A DNA stretch of 64,000 nucleotides, from NCBI GenBank assembly GCA_001910725.1, contig MJGA01000008.1, positions 1,171,103 through 1,235,102 on the forward strand, given 5' to 3'. Below, one piece after another: positions 12,101 through 24,289 of this stretch (position 1 is the stretch's first letter; the number at the start of each line of letters is the position of its first letter). Under the pieces are notes generated by a model, which made no database searches, was not told the DNA's origin, and worked only from the letters and a program-made list of their open reading frames with translations. A program made the translations under genes and the position numbers. This stretch comes from Phanerodontia chrysosporium. Lineage: Eukaryota > Basidiomycota > Agaricomycetes > Polyporales > Phanerochaetaceae.

Positions 12101-13492
12101 CGACGGATGTTGAAATCGCTCGCTGAGGACTGATGACGGATGCCCAACGCTCGGTAGCCATCCCCGCGATCTTTCCCCTTGACATGCGACCACATCAGCG
12201 GTTTCTCCTCATCCACAGAGTCCATGTTCTGGCGATGATCACCTTGGCTGAGTGATGGCGCAACTGGAGGTGGAGGTGGAGATAGGATCGCAGGCATAGG
12301 AGAATGCCTGCGGGGAGCGGTTGCGGAAAGACCCGAGCGGAACTCGCCTGTGCCATTCTCACGTTTGGAGGGGGACGATCCAGGTATGACGGAGGACGAC
12401 GATCGTTTGGGTGCTGGAGGCGGCGGTGGAGGCGGTGGAGGAGGGGGAGGAGGTGCTGGCGATGCAGGTGCAGCAGCAGGGACATGAGGCGAGGAAGAAG
12501 AGATGCGCGGATCGCTGTCTCTGCGCATATTGGGCGGACGAGGCATGGATGAAGTGGGCCCAGACCTGTTGGACGCAATGCTAGCATTGCTGTCGCGCCG
12601 CCTCGGTGGCATCGCGGGCGGAGACGTTGAACGGGGCGCAGAAGCAGCGATTCCCGACCGTGCAACACTGCCATTGCTGTCTCGCCTAGTCGGGGCGGAG
12701 GTTGGTGAAGCAGTCGCGAAGCCAAAGGCTCGAGAAACCCCCGCAGTGTCACTGGGAGAACCTCCGTTGCGCCATGCATCCGGCCTTGACCTCGTACTAG
12801 CGAGGGATCCGGTACTCGGTTTATGGCTCAGTATCGGATGCGTCCCGAAGGAGTGCGCCATCTCTCCTTCGGCGACCGAGTCGATCGCCTCAGTACGTCC
12901 AACCGGTATTGGCATACTGGAAGTCCCCATTATGGGGGCTGTATAGGAGAAGGACGAGGGGAACCAGTTGGGCTCTCCTGGTGTATACACGTCGTCTCGC
13001 GAGTGACGAAGAGTACTGCTGTCTCTGGCCTTTGCGGGAGGAAGTCCCGGGCAGATGAAGAGCTTGCGGAGCTCATCGTGTTCCCAACCTCTGAAGGACG
13101 ACTCGGCCGACCACCAGACCTTCGAATGGCGTCCAATATGGCCTGCTGCTCGGCTGCAACTTGGAGAGAAGGGACCTTCTGGGTGTTAACTATGCCTCTG
13201 CGTCGCTGTTTCTCGATCCTAAGGAGTTCCTCATAGCGCTCCGTAGCAAGCCGACGATAAGTCTTCATCGACTGCTCCCAGTCCTTCTCTATGAGCTTGC
13301 GCTCCTCGTCGTTCCGTGCAGCCTTCAGTCTCTCGTCTTTCTCCTCCCGCGCTTTCTGCACCATCGACTCGTTCATATCCCTCTCGATCTCATCCTTCAA
13401 CGCCTCTTGAAGTCCTCATCTGGCTCTTCATTGTCATCGCGTCCATATCGGCTGCCCGAGGACAACGTAGGCCGCAATGGCGGGGCTGACAT
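9194..13492 (-). CDS. Giant coiled-coil protein with C-terminal J-like (HPD) segment
   Basis: A very long protein of roughly 1,350 residues. The N-terminal part is Ser/Pro-rich and low in complexity, with MPPRRRDSN-type repeats, and contains a 13-proline run (about 12420-12460). The centre is an uninterrupted charged coiled coil of the KEEDARRKEEEARRKEE type (about 9960-11560). The tail returns to a folded segment with ERLARAGKVMTKEDVLRLF, LDMLGWASFAWPVL and IRRWHPDRFETKL, ending at 9194. The HPD triad is the J-domain signature, but a full J domain is not evident. Frame slips near 13415, 13055 (a cccggg run) and 9935 are needed to join the parts. The start is uncertain; ATG at 13492 (MSAPPLRPTL) is the nearest in frame, and the frame continues upstream. 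Function unknown; a cytoskeletal or chaperone-tether role is only a guess. Confidence 0.8.
10900..11560 (-). repeat. Tandem imperfect repeats coding Glu/Lys/Arg coiled coil
   Basis: The + strand reads as a long series of near-identical CT-rich units of about 21-24 bases (cctcttccttccgcctcgcg type). On the coding strand these give seven- to eight-residue units of the form (R/K)KEEDAR. The near-identity at DNA level suggests expansion by slippage or unequal exchange. Confidence 0.75.
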
Positions 13493-14487
13493 GTACTGTG
13501 GGATCGTGGAGGGGTAACTCGAGGATACGTCACCTCGTCAGACTGCGGGGTGCGTCTTCCAGATAACAAGGCTCTCGTGGATGAGACGAAGGCCCGAAAC
13601 GTGTGCTCGTGTCGTGTCGTAGCGTGTCGCTCTGCAGGCAGTGCCGACAAGCAAGCAAGCGTGGACCTGGACGACAACCGTGCCTCGTGTTAGCAAGCGC
13701 ATCACCAAATCCGTCCTGGGACAGCTGCGGCGAAAAGAAGGGGACGCACCGTTCAGGCGTCGTGCTGCAGACCGGCCACAAAGCGTCGTGATCGGCGGCA
13801 GGGCACGAATGGTATCGGAGGGGATCGAGGCGGCGCGGGCCACTGGCACGAGAGAGGTGCGAGGGCGTGGTGCACGTTATCAGGCGGCGGCTGGGGATCG
13901 CCTTCTCCAGCCTGCCATCGGCGCGGAATTCGACCATACCGGATCTATATACCGCGTTGCTGATGCGTGACGCGTCCAGGAACTTTCCCGCTCTCGCCAC
14001 GTTTCCTGCGAGAGCCCAATTTGCGTGCACGGCGCCAGCCCACGGGCGGTTCCCTCCATGCCTAATTACCCCAGTCTCGCCCGCCTCGCGCGTCCGCTGC
14101 ATGCACAGCGTCGACCACCCCCGGCAACCTGAGCAAATGAACACCATGTATTCCCAACGCAATGCGACAACGAAATGCTACGGTAACGAAACAGCTTATA
14201 AATACGTGGATGAGTCGTGACATGATCATATGTTTAAAGTCCGAGTGGATGCTGAAGGTATATGACAGTGCCTGAATTAATGGACACGGCCCTCAGGCAG
14301 GACCACAAGCCAAGACACAAATGCAATAATGAACGTCCTCCAGGAGACGACCATTCGTGTCGCCAGGCGCAGAACCAGCCCCGCCCGACGACACCGAGGA
14401 CGCTTCTCCCGTTGGCGTGCTAACGGCCCAGGGTGAATCTAGAGGGTCGCTTTTGATGGTGATAGAAGGCCACGAAGCCCGGAGCAT
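13493..14487. other. Intergenic, upstream of the coiled-coil gene
   Basis: About 1 kb. It should hold the 5' leader and possibly the true first exon of the coiled-coil gene, since that frame remains open to about 13670 but lacks an ATG. I see no other gene. Confidence 0.45.
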
Positions 14488-16649
14488 TCACTGCTTGCGC
14501 GTCATCTGGTCGACATCACTCCAGCTCTTGAGAAGTGTCCTGCGGATGTGGTGCATGCCAGTGTCGGGGCCGTGGTAAACGTGCTCGATGTCGGCGAGCA
14601 TCTCTTGGCGTTCCGGCGGTCCGCGGGCGCGAAGGGCTGGTTCCACTCGGTGAAGATGAACGACTCGGGGTCGGGCGTGGTGTGCTATCGCGGGGACGAT
14701 CGTGAGCGGGATGATAACGATGAGATAGGGCAGCGATAGTGACGTACCGCGGTCACCTCGTGCAGCTCGCGCTGGATCGCGAGGCAGAAGTGGTCCAGGT
14801 CTGCGGAGATGAAGTCAGTCGGCGTGCCAAAAACACCGTGGGCGATGGCGTCGTGCTTACCAAGATCGTTCAGGTCATAATTGAACGGGTTCTCACTGAT
14901 AACATCAGGATGCGTCAGTAGGGTGCGGATGTTGTTACAGCGTGCGCTTACATCTCCTGGCCAATTTCAAGGAAACCGCAGAGGAGGAATGCTGCAAACG
15001 CCGTGCCTCTGTCGGAAGGCGGGTCAGTGAAACGCTGTCACATGCGTATGAAGCATCTCGACTCACGGAATGGTCAACCACTTGAAGGCGCTGTAAATTT
15101 GGAACTAAGCAACGCCGTCAGAACGTCTCCATCTGTCAGCCACGGTCGAACGTACTGGAAGGAAGAACAGGTACAGCCTGAACAATCCCATCCCGTCAGC
15201 AACAGATGCACGAGGCGAAGCAAAAAGATGTAACGTACCACAAGGAAAGGCGGAGATGCGCCTGGTACGCAAACGGCAGCGGGGTGTTCTTAATCCGTTC
15301 CAGATTGACGACGGTGTCCTGCAAGCTGGTGATCGCGTTGTTCATCGCCGTGGCTGACGCGGGGGTGAGGAGGCCCTGGCGCATGAGCGACGCAAAGTAT
15401 GTCGTGAGGTACAGCGCAATCTCGACGGGTACGTTCGAGTCCGCGAGCTCGGGCTTGATGCGCTTGCCTGTGAACGTGCGGCCGCGCGCGGACAGCGGCT
15501 CGGGCGACGTGACCTGGCGGAGGCGCTTCGAGAACGGCTTGATGAGCGGCTTGAAGATGCGCAGGAAGCCAAAGTAGTCGTAGATCGAGTTCTGCGGCGG
15601 GTTGCGCGCGGGCAGCAGCGGGCGTTCGCTGGGCAGCACGGGCAGCGCCATCTCGGGGTCGAACGTCTTGCCGCGCTTCATGCGCTTCGAGCCGCCCCAC
15701 GTGCCCTTCTCGGTCGTGTCGCCATCCTCGCTCGACTGCGCCGCCGGCGGGGAGTTGGAGCGGCTCATGTGCATGGTCGAGAGTGTCTCCGTGCGGATGC
15801 TGCGGTGTGCGACGTGATCCATGTCAGACGCTTTCCACATAGGCAGCATGTCATCCTCCTCGGCCTTGTCAAGCGGAGCACTGAACCGAGGCAGGAAGGA
15901 GATCAAGGGGTACAGGTCGGCATAGTAAACACCGCCCTCTCCTCGAAGCATATGCTGAGATAAAAGTGAGTACCTCAAGAGACCCGCTGAGGTAGCCGCA
16001 ACATACCTTCACCGCGACAGAGTACGCTTGCACCTGAAGATGAACAGTCATCAGCAGGGCCCAAAAACCAAGACGAGGACAATGTACCAGGTTGATCATG
16101 CTCTTTTTCTCGATGACCACCTGCAAGTGCGGCTTCTTTTCTCCCGTCGCCTTATCTGTGCGCTCGAAAGGCACATGAATCCAGATCTGGAAACGCGCAC
16201 GTTAGACTTTCATGAAATAGTTTTTGACAGAGGGAATGGAAGGCGTACCACTTGTGCGAGGTTGCGAGAGGCGATGGCGATGTTGGTCCACAGTTTGCGA
16301 CCCTCTGAGAATCTGTCGAGCTCGGGACTCAGTACTCGGAGTACGGGTATGACTGGCCGTGCACCGACCTTTCGTATGCAGTGGACGTCCTGAACGAGAT
16401 GACCAGACCGAGCACCGTACCGAGGACGGTAAGCATTGCGCTGGATATCGAGAGCTCGGTTGATGTCATCTTCGAAACGAGCGTCACCACTGAAAGAAAT
16501 GAGCGGAAGACGCCACAAGCAAGACTATTGTACGCACTAGTGGCGATGAGGCTAAAGAACAAGACTTCAGGCCATATGTCGTTGATGACTGTCGCCTTGA
16601 ATTTTTTGTAAAACGACCCGCCTGCGAAGAGCGGATTTGTCGCGACCAT
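14488..16649 (-). CDS. Bestrophin-like (UPF0187) anion channel
   Basis: A fungal bestrophin-family membrane protein, predicted to form an anion channel. Start MVATNPLFAGGSFYKKFK is followed by hydrophobic segments (VINDIWPEVLFFSLIA, LSISSAMLTVLGTVLGLVI) and the family motif FRTSTAYERYWEGRKLW, joined across an intron. A long cytosolic loop (about 15400-15960; HMSRSNSPPAAQSSEDG, TFDPEMALPVLPSERP) precedes the C-terminal half with a membrane helix, then IENPFNYDLNDL, the usual bestrophin acidic motif (about 14870-14900). The end SWSDVDQMTRKQ stops at 14488. Several short introns fit GT-AG. No frame damage was noticed. Subcellular membrane cannot be told from the sequence. Confidence 0.85.
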
Positions 16650-18733
16650 CGTGCAAAGTGTGGGCGAGTCTGTCGGACAAAGGGTGGATGGCGAGCCTCT
16701 GGATGGTCAACACGGCCTGCACGTTGAGCAAAGTAGGCACACGAAACGAAAGCGAAGGACTGGGGAGCTACAAAGGAGCGTGGTACCCGAAGGAGAGTCA
16801 GGAGAGAAGATGAGTTCTTATGGGCGCGGCTCGTGCACCGTGGTGTCCCAACAGCGTCCGCCTGATTGACGCCTCTTGTCGAGGTCCCCGACAGTCTGAC
16901 CGCGATCGTCCTCCGTCCCGCCACAAGCCCAGACCTCTCCCAACGATTGCCCTGGCAACGTCTCGCCGGCGTTCCAGATTGCATGCTCAACTCCCTGGCA
17001 GGTGCACTCTCCTTCAGCTGCAGAGGTGCAGTATACACGACAGCCACCTTTGAAGACTGCCCACGATGGGCGATAGATAGGCGAAAACTCCCTCCCGTCC
17101 TCGCCTTGCAGGCGGTGATGATGGCACACGCTGAAACACCGTATTAAGGAGCCGCGCCAGTGATCGCCATATGTCACCACGGGCATCCCCTGCAAACCGA
17201 CCATGACTCCTGCGCTCAGCTTCTGCTTGAGGCTATGCTGCATCACAGTTACTAACTTACTTGGTTGGCAGTGAGTGCGCTGTACCGAGCCAACTAAGAA
17301 CACCATCGACATTGCTCATTGTCATCTCTCCATGAGCCCACTGGTCATGGGCGCCGCGCTCACACCCGAGTTGTGATATGTCTTCGCGCATGGCGGCCCT
17401 AGCACGCCCTTCGGCAGCGTGTTTGTGCGGTCGTGCGACCATCTATTTGGAGCAGTGGTGTCTGGGCGAGGCTCGGGCTCTCTCGACGGTCCTCCTGGTA
17501 TCCCATCGACCACTCGTGCTCTGCAGGCCTTGGCAATCTCGCGACTAGCCGGGCCTCGTCATATCAGGTAAACGCAGCTATATCCGAGATTCCGAGCAAT
17601 TGAGTCGCAATGCCAAGTGTTGTCGCTGAGCCTCTCCCGCAGGTTGAGCCGCGAATATGACTAGCCTCGCGGACTGTGCACCTCCGGCGACCGTCTCGAT
17701 GCCAAGGCTGCTGCCAATAGATCTCATAGGGGAGTGCGATGCAGACGGATTATGGACGGTGCGAGCCTACACAGCGAAAGCGCGAACTCGGGGCTGAAAT
17801 CTTGAATGATGAAGTACTGCTTTCCGCTCCGGGGATATGTCCTTCGGCAGCACATGCTGCCCACTTGTCTGAAGCCATTCGACAAGGTCGTCCTGCAGGC
17901 CCTCCTAGTCACCGAAGTCAGCGTTGAAACGTGCAAGACAATGTAGACTTCTTCCATATTTCGAAGTACGTACGCTCTGACCTTCTCCATAACAGAACCC
18001 AGCTTGCTCACTCCATTTCGCTCGGAGGTACGTCTGACGTGCTGCCTGCATCGATGTCTGCGACGCGGCTGCTTATTCAGAAAGGCAAGGTCTTCGACAT
18101 GACGACGCTCGACTCTGTCGTCGTGGCGGCCCTCCTCACGGTGAGCCTAAAGTGTGGTAGCGGCCACTTTTTGCCGGCGCTTACGGGCTAGTGCAGGAGT
18201 TGCCACCATTCGTCGCGCAGGCATGCCCAAGCGTCGGGATTGGCAGCCCTCGTCAATCGCTGGGTAAACTCCTCTCGGGCAATGCCAGGCCGCAGATTCG
18301 ATCTATCCGAGGATCGTCATCACCCATCGCGTGCTGCGCATCAGCCTTGCACGCTCAAACCTACGCAAAGCGAAGGGTATCGCCCGTATTGCGTCTGCAC
18401 GGTCCGCTCTGCAGAAACGCGCAACAGCATTCTCAGGGGAAGTCCGCGTGGGTGCTACAGGACAGGGTCCTGGGAATCTGGATTGATAGGAACGAGTGCG
18501 GTGAGAACATTGTCCGCACGCCAGCCTTCCGCCTTGTCGTCGTGGGAACGTCCTAATCATGCTAGTCGGCAGGTGACATTGGCAACTAAGTGCGCACCGG
18601 AGGGGATATCCGGCGCGCAGGCACCACCATTCTCTAGCATCGCGTAACACATCATCCCCGGCCGTCAGTCCTTGCGATATATAACAGACTCGCGAGGGCG
18701 GTACCTTGAGATCTGTCCACCCTCCGCTTCGCG
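16650..18733. other. Intergenic, nothing recognised
   Basis: About 2.1 kb between divergent genes (bestrophin on -, hydrolase on +). Open frames are short and overlap on opposite strands, and none carries a recognisable motif. It must contain both promoters. Confidence 0.5.
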
Positions 18734-19996
18734 ATGTCCCAGCTACAGAAGCAACAGTTCTGGCGGCACCAGCCATTCAAGGCCATCTATCTGGCGTTTG
18801 CCATCGCCAGCATTATTTTGCGACTGCCCTTCTGGATCCTTATCTCCCTCGTCCCCGCATTCCGCGGACGCTCAAGCTGGACTCTCGGCCGCGCCGTCCT
18901 CGTAAAGGCGGCGCGGGTATACTTTGGCGCGATCTTCACTACGGGAGCCTTCGAGCTGGGTCGCATCGACCCACAACGCTTCGCGAAGAAGGAGCAGGAA
19001 GTTGGCCTCGTCTGGATCGACGCTACGCCGGACCTCATTCAGGGCGATATCAAGAAGTACGCGCAGGCTAACAAGGTGTCTGCGGTACACGTTCCCGCGT
19101 ATTGGTTCGGGGAGAGAGACTCCAATGGACGGGTGGGCCAGCCCGCTAAGCCTGACGAGAAAGTCATCCTTGCATTCCACTGTAAGCCGAGTGCGTCTCT
19201 AGTCCGACGTTGTGCTGACTATACGCGTTGCTCAGCTGGTGGCTGGGTGATGGGCGACGCGAGCCCTATAGGCGTCAGCGCACCCATGATGAAGGACATG
19301 CTCGCGCAGTGGCCCCAGTTCCGGCGCCTGCTCAACGTCGAGTACCGGCTGGCGTCGGGCGCGCCCTGGCGCACGGAGAACCCCTTCCCAGCGGCACTCA
19401 TCGACGCGATCGCGGCCTACAACTACCTCATCAACGAGCTACACTTCCGCCCGGAGAACGTCATGGTCATCGGCGAGTCCGCGGGCGGCACGCTTGGCCT
19501 GCAGCTCGTGCGCTACGCCGCGCAGGCGCGCCTGCCGCAGCTCCCGACGCCCGGCGGCCTGCTCCTGCTCTCGCCCTCGATGGACTGGGGACGCACGTTT
19601 GAGACGGGCCCCGAGAGCTCGTGGTACCGCAACGCGGACAGCGACTGGGTCGGGCCGTTTACCGCCGGATACGCGGGCGCCGCGCTCCTCGGGCACCTCC
19701 CCGCCGAGGAGGCGCAGCACAACGCGTGGATCTCGCCCGCGTCGACGAAGCTTGGCAGCACGGATGGCATCTTCGAGGGGTTCCCGCCGACACTTGTCTT
19801 TGCCGGAGGAGGGGAGATGACGTATGACGCGATGCGCCTGGCGTACAATCGCATCAGGGCGGACATCGGAGAGGAGAAGACAGCATTCGTCGAGCTTCCC
19901 GACGCGACACATATTATCCTGAACCTACCACTACACAACAAGGAGAAGGAGGAGGCATACCAAAAGATGACACCCTTCGTCAACGCTCATTTCTAA
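18734..19996 (+). CDS. Alpha/beta hydrolase fold-3 (HSL-like esterase)
   Basis: An esterase/lipase-like hydrolase of the hormone-sensitive-lipase type. The N-terminus has a hydrophobic anchor (IYLAFAIASIILRLPFWIL, residues about 17-37), so it is probably membrane-bound. The oxyanion-hole region is FHSGGWVMGDAS after removing the intron 19182-19235; the family usually has HGGG, so Ser here is unusual. The nucleophile elbow is GESAGG (about 19472). Acid and His are likely within GEMTYDAMRL and LPDATHIIL near the end. The intron is 54 bp, free of stops and a multiple of three, so a retained-intron product would be in frame but have a split oxyanion loop. Stop at 19996. Substrate unknown. Confidence 0.85.
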   Translation: MSQLQKQQFWRHQPFKAIYLAFAIASIILRLPFWILISLVPAFRGRSSWTLGRAVLVKAARVYFGAIFTTGAFELGRIDPQRFAKKEQEVGLVWIDATPDLIQGDIKKYAQANKVSAVHVPAYWFGERDSNGRVGQPAKPDEKVILAFHCKPSASLVRRCADYTRCSAGGWVMGDASPIGVSAPMMKDMLAQWPQFRRLLNVEYRLASGAPWRTENPFPAALIDAIAAYNYLINELHFRPENVMVIGESAGGTLGLQLVRYAAQARLPQLPTPGGLLLLSPSMDWGRTFETGPESSWYRNADSDWVGPFTAGYAGAALLGHLPAEEAQHNAWISPASTKLGSTDGIFEGFPPTLVFAGGGEMTYDAMRLAYNRIRADIGEEKTAFVELPDATHIILNLPLHNKEKEEAYQKMTPFVNAHF

Positions 19997-20095
19997 TTCT
20001 TCACGTAACTTTGTCATCGGATTCTCTCGTATAATGACGGACTTGGTAATCGCTCATATACCCATGTAGCTCTTTCTCCTCACATCTGTTGTACT

Positions 20096-21280
20096 TCAAG
20101 GCAAGCCTCGGCCAGAATTAATGGCGTTTGCGACTTGGCTCGTGTTCGGACGGTTGTAGGCATACCTATGATGTCAATGTTAGCATGTTGAGCCCGCATG
20201 TAAAGAGGACCATACCTTTCATAGCTTTCCAAGTACAACTCCTCCGTACTACACGTACTCTTGAAGGCATTGTGGTTGATGAGCCGGTCGATATACGCTC
20301 GAAACTTGGTACCCTCGGGCATGGTGAATCCGCGGTAGTGCACCAGTACGTTCGTCGCGCGGAAGAGCCCTAAAATAATGTTAGCATCCCACAACAACCT
20401 CAGTTCAGGTGGTGATCTTACAAGGCCCAGCCATGACATCTGCGAGGCTGAGCTTTCCGTCTTCCGTCCAAAGACCCATGTCGGTGCCAGTCTCGGCTGT
20501 CGTCCTTTCGAAGAGCTTCACCAGGCCTTCGATGGCAGAGAGGAACTCTTTCCCACCCTCAATCTGCTTTTCTATGGATATCACCTTGGTTAAGTCTCTC
20601 CTTATAACAAGTGAATTACAAGTACCTGAGTCCTGAGCCTGTAAGTATCTGTAGAACGCCGGCACGAGATTGCGATTGACATGGTCCACTTGGAGGCGCA
20701 CAAGCGCACGTGCATCTACATATCACCCTATAGTTCTCAAACTGGTGTATGCAGTTGGATGGAACGTACACGGGTCTGCGATAGGAGGGAGCAGACTTCC
20801 TCTGTGCTGCAGTACGGCAACACTGTGTCGCAATTAGCGCTGTACACATCGCAGGACCTTGCCAGCCCTACTCTTCAAGATACTCTAGTATCACTGTGCT
20901 CTCATTAAGAGATCTTGGCTCCTCGAGGTTGTTAAACTTCAATGCTGGGACCAGCCCCTTGGGCGAGACCTCGAGGAGTTCGGGTGGCTTCTTGTAAGGG
21001 TCAACCTCATCTACAAAGCTCAGGTCGCATCGTGCTGCACGGCGCACGCCACCTACAGTACTGTTGGAATGTTAGAGCGCACGGAACACGTTTGTCATAG
21101 ACATACCTGGTAATCAATGCCGAAGTACTCGAGAGCGACCCAGACGCGCTGCACGAACGGGCAGAAGCAGCCACCGAACAGCGTCAATTCGGAGGGCCCA
21201 CTATGAGCATCGGCGGTACGTAGGGCATCTCCTGTGCACTTCAGATGGTATGACTTCCCGGTATCGCTCTTGTTCGACAT
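20096..21280 (-). CDS. Glutathione S-transferase, omega-like
   Basis: A thioredoxin-fold GST. Start MSNKSDTGKSYHLK; the N-terminal domain has ELTLFGGCFCPFVQRVWVA, whose CPF is the omega-class-type catalytic Cys motif, then VDPYKKPPELLEVSPKGLVP and the glutathione-binding NESTVILEYLE. The C-terminal helical domain is spread over several exons: ALVRLQVDHVNRNLVPAFYR, GKEFLSAIEGLVKLFE, DGKLSLADVMAGP and AYIDRLINHNAFKST. It ends INSGRGLP at 20096. Omega enzymes usually act as thiol transferases or reductases in the cytosol. The join around 20700-20880 is not clean and may need a one-base correction. It is divergent from the SMYD gene, with 430 bases between starts. Confidence 0.85.
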
Positions 21281-21710
21281 GGGTGAAGGAAGGTGGTTGC
21301 GACTAGCGGTGTGAAGGTGAGCCTGCTATGAGACGAGGCTCGGTGACGTCACAGTCACGTTCGCCCGTTGTTGTGCTCTGCAGCCATCGCACGCAATAGC
21401 CCGTGGATAGCACGCATAACGTTCGAGAGGCTAAAAATGTTCTCCAGGCGACTTCGGAGGGACAGCGAATTTGAGCAGAATCGTCATGCAGGTGGCGGTC
21501 TTTGTTTGCACATATTTGTGCGCTGGATCCTCCGAGAAAGTCGAAGTACCCGTTGCTCCATATCCTTGTCCACTACCTCCAACCTTCTGAAGTGCCGCTG
21601 TGAGTATCTTTTCTTACACTCTCGCAAAAGTTTATACTTGCTTTTTGGTACGTGCATCTGAGCCTGAGAGGTGCCAGAACTAACTTCGTCGCGTGCCTTC
21701 GCAGCACCTC
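21281..21710. promoter_or_regulatory. Divergent promoter, GST / SMYD-type gene
   Basis: 430 bases between two outward-facing starts. No named element can be assigned with confidence. Confidence 0.4.
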
Positions 21711-23954
21711 ATGTCTTTTGCTGATCTTCGTTCTGCTCGTAAATCGAAGGAGGCCAAGTCTTTCGTCAAATCTGCAGCTGCCAATGAGCCACCAAAGCCA
21801 TCTCTATCACAGGAAGATGCTTCTGCTGTCCCTGAGGTCGAGATGGCTGAGCCGGAGCCAGTAACCTCTGTACCGGTCCCAGATTCAGGAGACAAGCCGG
21901 CTGTTGTCTCTGACCTCCCCCTGTCTCTGCCTACAGGCATTGAAGTCCGAAAATGTGTGGACAAGGGGAGAGGTCTCTATGCGACCCAAGCCTTTGCACC
22001 AGGTACAGTGCTTTACTCAATCCATCCCGTCGATGTCATGCCGCTGATGCCCCCTCACAGGAGCGATTTTACTGTCTGTGCGCCCACGCGTATCTGTGCT
22101 TTCCACAACACAGCTTGGATTCTATTGCTCGCATTGTGCCGGTCCAGCTCCCGAGAATGGTCTGAAGCGATGCACTGGGTGTCGCATCACGCGGTATTGC
22201 AACGCTGTAAGCCCTCCGCTCCTGAGAACCTAATCTCCCTCTCACATGAAACGCAGATGTGCCAGAATAATGACTGGGCGATACATAAGCTGGAATGCCA
22301 GGCACTCCAACGATGGGCTTCCGCGGCGCCGTCGCAAGACGCTGCGATTCCTCCGGATGCTGTGCGCTGCCTTGGCCGTATGCTATGGAACATTCAGAGA
22401 AAGGGCCTAGACAGTCAGTGGGTATGTCATCATTTTCAAAGCTTCAGAAGTTCGTCTTGGCTGACCTCATTCGTAGACGAAAGAATTGAGTGTACTTCAA
22501 TCTCGTAAGTCGTCCTATCATTAGCTTGTGTGATTGCGGTATCTAACGAGCCACAGACAGAGGATCCCTGCAGCCATCACAGTTCGAGTCACATACTCAC
22601 TTGGCGCATTCTGTCGTCCGCTATATCGGTGCATCTGGTCCGTCCGACCTTGCACCGTTTGGGCTCAACTCAGCTGGGGACCTGGTGGACCTCATCTCTC
22701 GCGTGAGTCTTCTCGATCGATGATTTCACGCCCCCACGTCTGATAACGCTTCAGTTTACTACGAACACCTTCACGCTGACATCCTATACTCTCTCTCCTA
22801 TTGGAATTTGTGTCGCGCCTGCGATGGCCCTTACGAACCACTCGTGTGACCCTAACACGGTCATTGTCTTCCCTCGCTCCTCGAAAGAGCACACCAGAGA
22901 GCCGCAGATGCAGTTGATCGCCTTGCACCCGATCGCTCCAGATGAAGAGGTGTGTATCACGATGTAATCATGTTTCATTCGTACGAGACTGATACAGCGT
23001 AGATCGTGACTGCATATGTCGACGTAACGCTTCCCAAAGAGCTGCGCCATTCAGCCCTGAAGGAAACATATAACTTCACCTGCAAGTGTTCTGTTTGTGC
23101 CAACACGGGCCCTACAGATCCGCGTATATCCATGCGATGCCCAAAATTGTGTGGTGGTACATGTCAGCTACCAACCGAAGGTGGGTGATCACGTCCCAAG
23201 TTTTCGGTCCATCCTCATATACTCAATTCGTCAACATAAGAAAACAATATCACGAGGTGCCTGAAGTGCAAAGCTGCAGTTACGCAAGTTGACGCTGTAT
23301 TGGATGCCGTCCGTATAGGACAAGAGGCTCTTGAAAAGGCGACTACGCTCCAATTTAGAGGTGATACTTGCCCGTCTTTTCGCAGAGATGTCTATTAACC
23401 CTCTCACAGACCACGCCAAGGCTAAACAGCTGACGACAAACATGATTCCTATCCTAACCTCCGCAGGGCTCATGCCAACCTGTCACCCGCTCCTCGCTAT
23501 GTCACGCCTTCACCAGGAGCTGCTCATCTCAGAGCTAGGCCCAGACACAACGCAAGACGCGCTTGACGAAACGATTCGCGCTGCAGCAAAGTGCAACACT
23601 GGCATCGGTGGTCTCCTGCCATTCGGGCACCCCGTGCGCGCTGTAGCGATGGCGGAGTTGGGCAAGCTCCTAGCTGTCGACGAGCCCAGTCCCCCTGAGA
23701 AAGCCGACGAGAAACCGGGTCAATTCCCGCCGCACGGCGCTGCACGCCTCAAGCTCGCGTACCAAACCCTTGTGCAAGCACGTAACGAGCTGCTCATCGG
23801 ACTTGGGAAGGCGAACGAGGGTGGTCAGTTGGGCAAAGAGATCAGGGATGCCCTCGTTCGCCTCGAGAAGGAGTTGGGCGTCTGGACAGAAGGCATCAAG
23901 AACGCCCTTGAAGACGCGAGGTTGGCTCAGAAGGCGACAGCCAAGTCTACCTAG
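21711..23954 (+). CDS. SMYD-type MYND/SET lysine methyltransferase
   Basis: A SET-domain protein with a MYND finger inserted in the SET domain, the SMYD arrangement, predicted to use S-adenosylmethionine to methylate lysine on histone or other proteins. The start MSFADLRSARKSKEAK opens an acidic Ala/Pro/Glu-rich extension of about 70 residues. The SET N-half is VRKCVDKGRGLYATQAF. The MYND finger reads YCSHC, LKRCTGC, RYCNA|MCQNNDWAIHKLEC, with the join at the intron after 'aacgct'. The SET core has ALTNHSCDPN and VDVTLPKELRHSAL, followed by the post-SET Cys cluster FTCKCSVC. The C-terminal helical region (LLPFGHPVRAVAMAELGKLL, LKLAYQTLVQARNELL) resembles the TPR-like CTD of SMYD proteins. At least six short introns; stop at 23954. 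Confidence 0.9.
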
Positions 23955-24289
23955 AGTCTGCTAAGTTGCCATTCAACTGTACTTCGTATGTTCCATTTAA
24001 GCTTGCGATACTCATGCGCGTGAGCCTTGGTGCCGCTGACCTCAGGTTTGAAGGGGCTTCACCTCTCAAATCGACAGCTGCTCGGGCATTCGATTGGCCA
24101 CGAGTATAGCGTCATATGATCTGAAACACCATCTTACCAGATCGCTGTTATATTCCTTCCCAATGACTATTTCCCGCGAATTTTAGGTACATTTTCAGCG
24201 ATCCCTCGCCGGCGACAACATCACCGTACGAATCGGGACCGTGACGGCGGTGGTCGTGACACCTTCCGTCTTCCGCCCCGTCACGTTTT

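Noticed and set aside
12420..12470. GGA/GGC repeat read as a glycine-rich + strand gene or microsatellite
   Set aside because: On the coding (-) strand it is the polyproline tract of the coiled-coil protein.
16818..18650. Frames of 100-190 codons in the bestrophin-hydrolase spacer
   Set aside because: No domain, no plausible introns, and conflicting strands; more likely chance.
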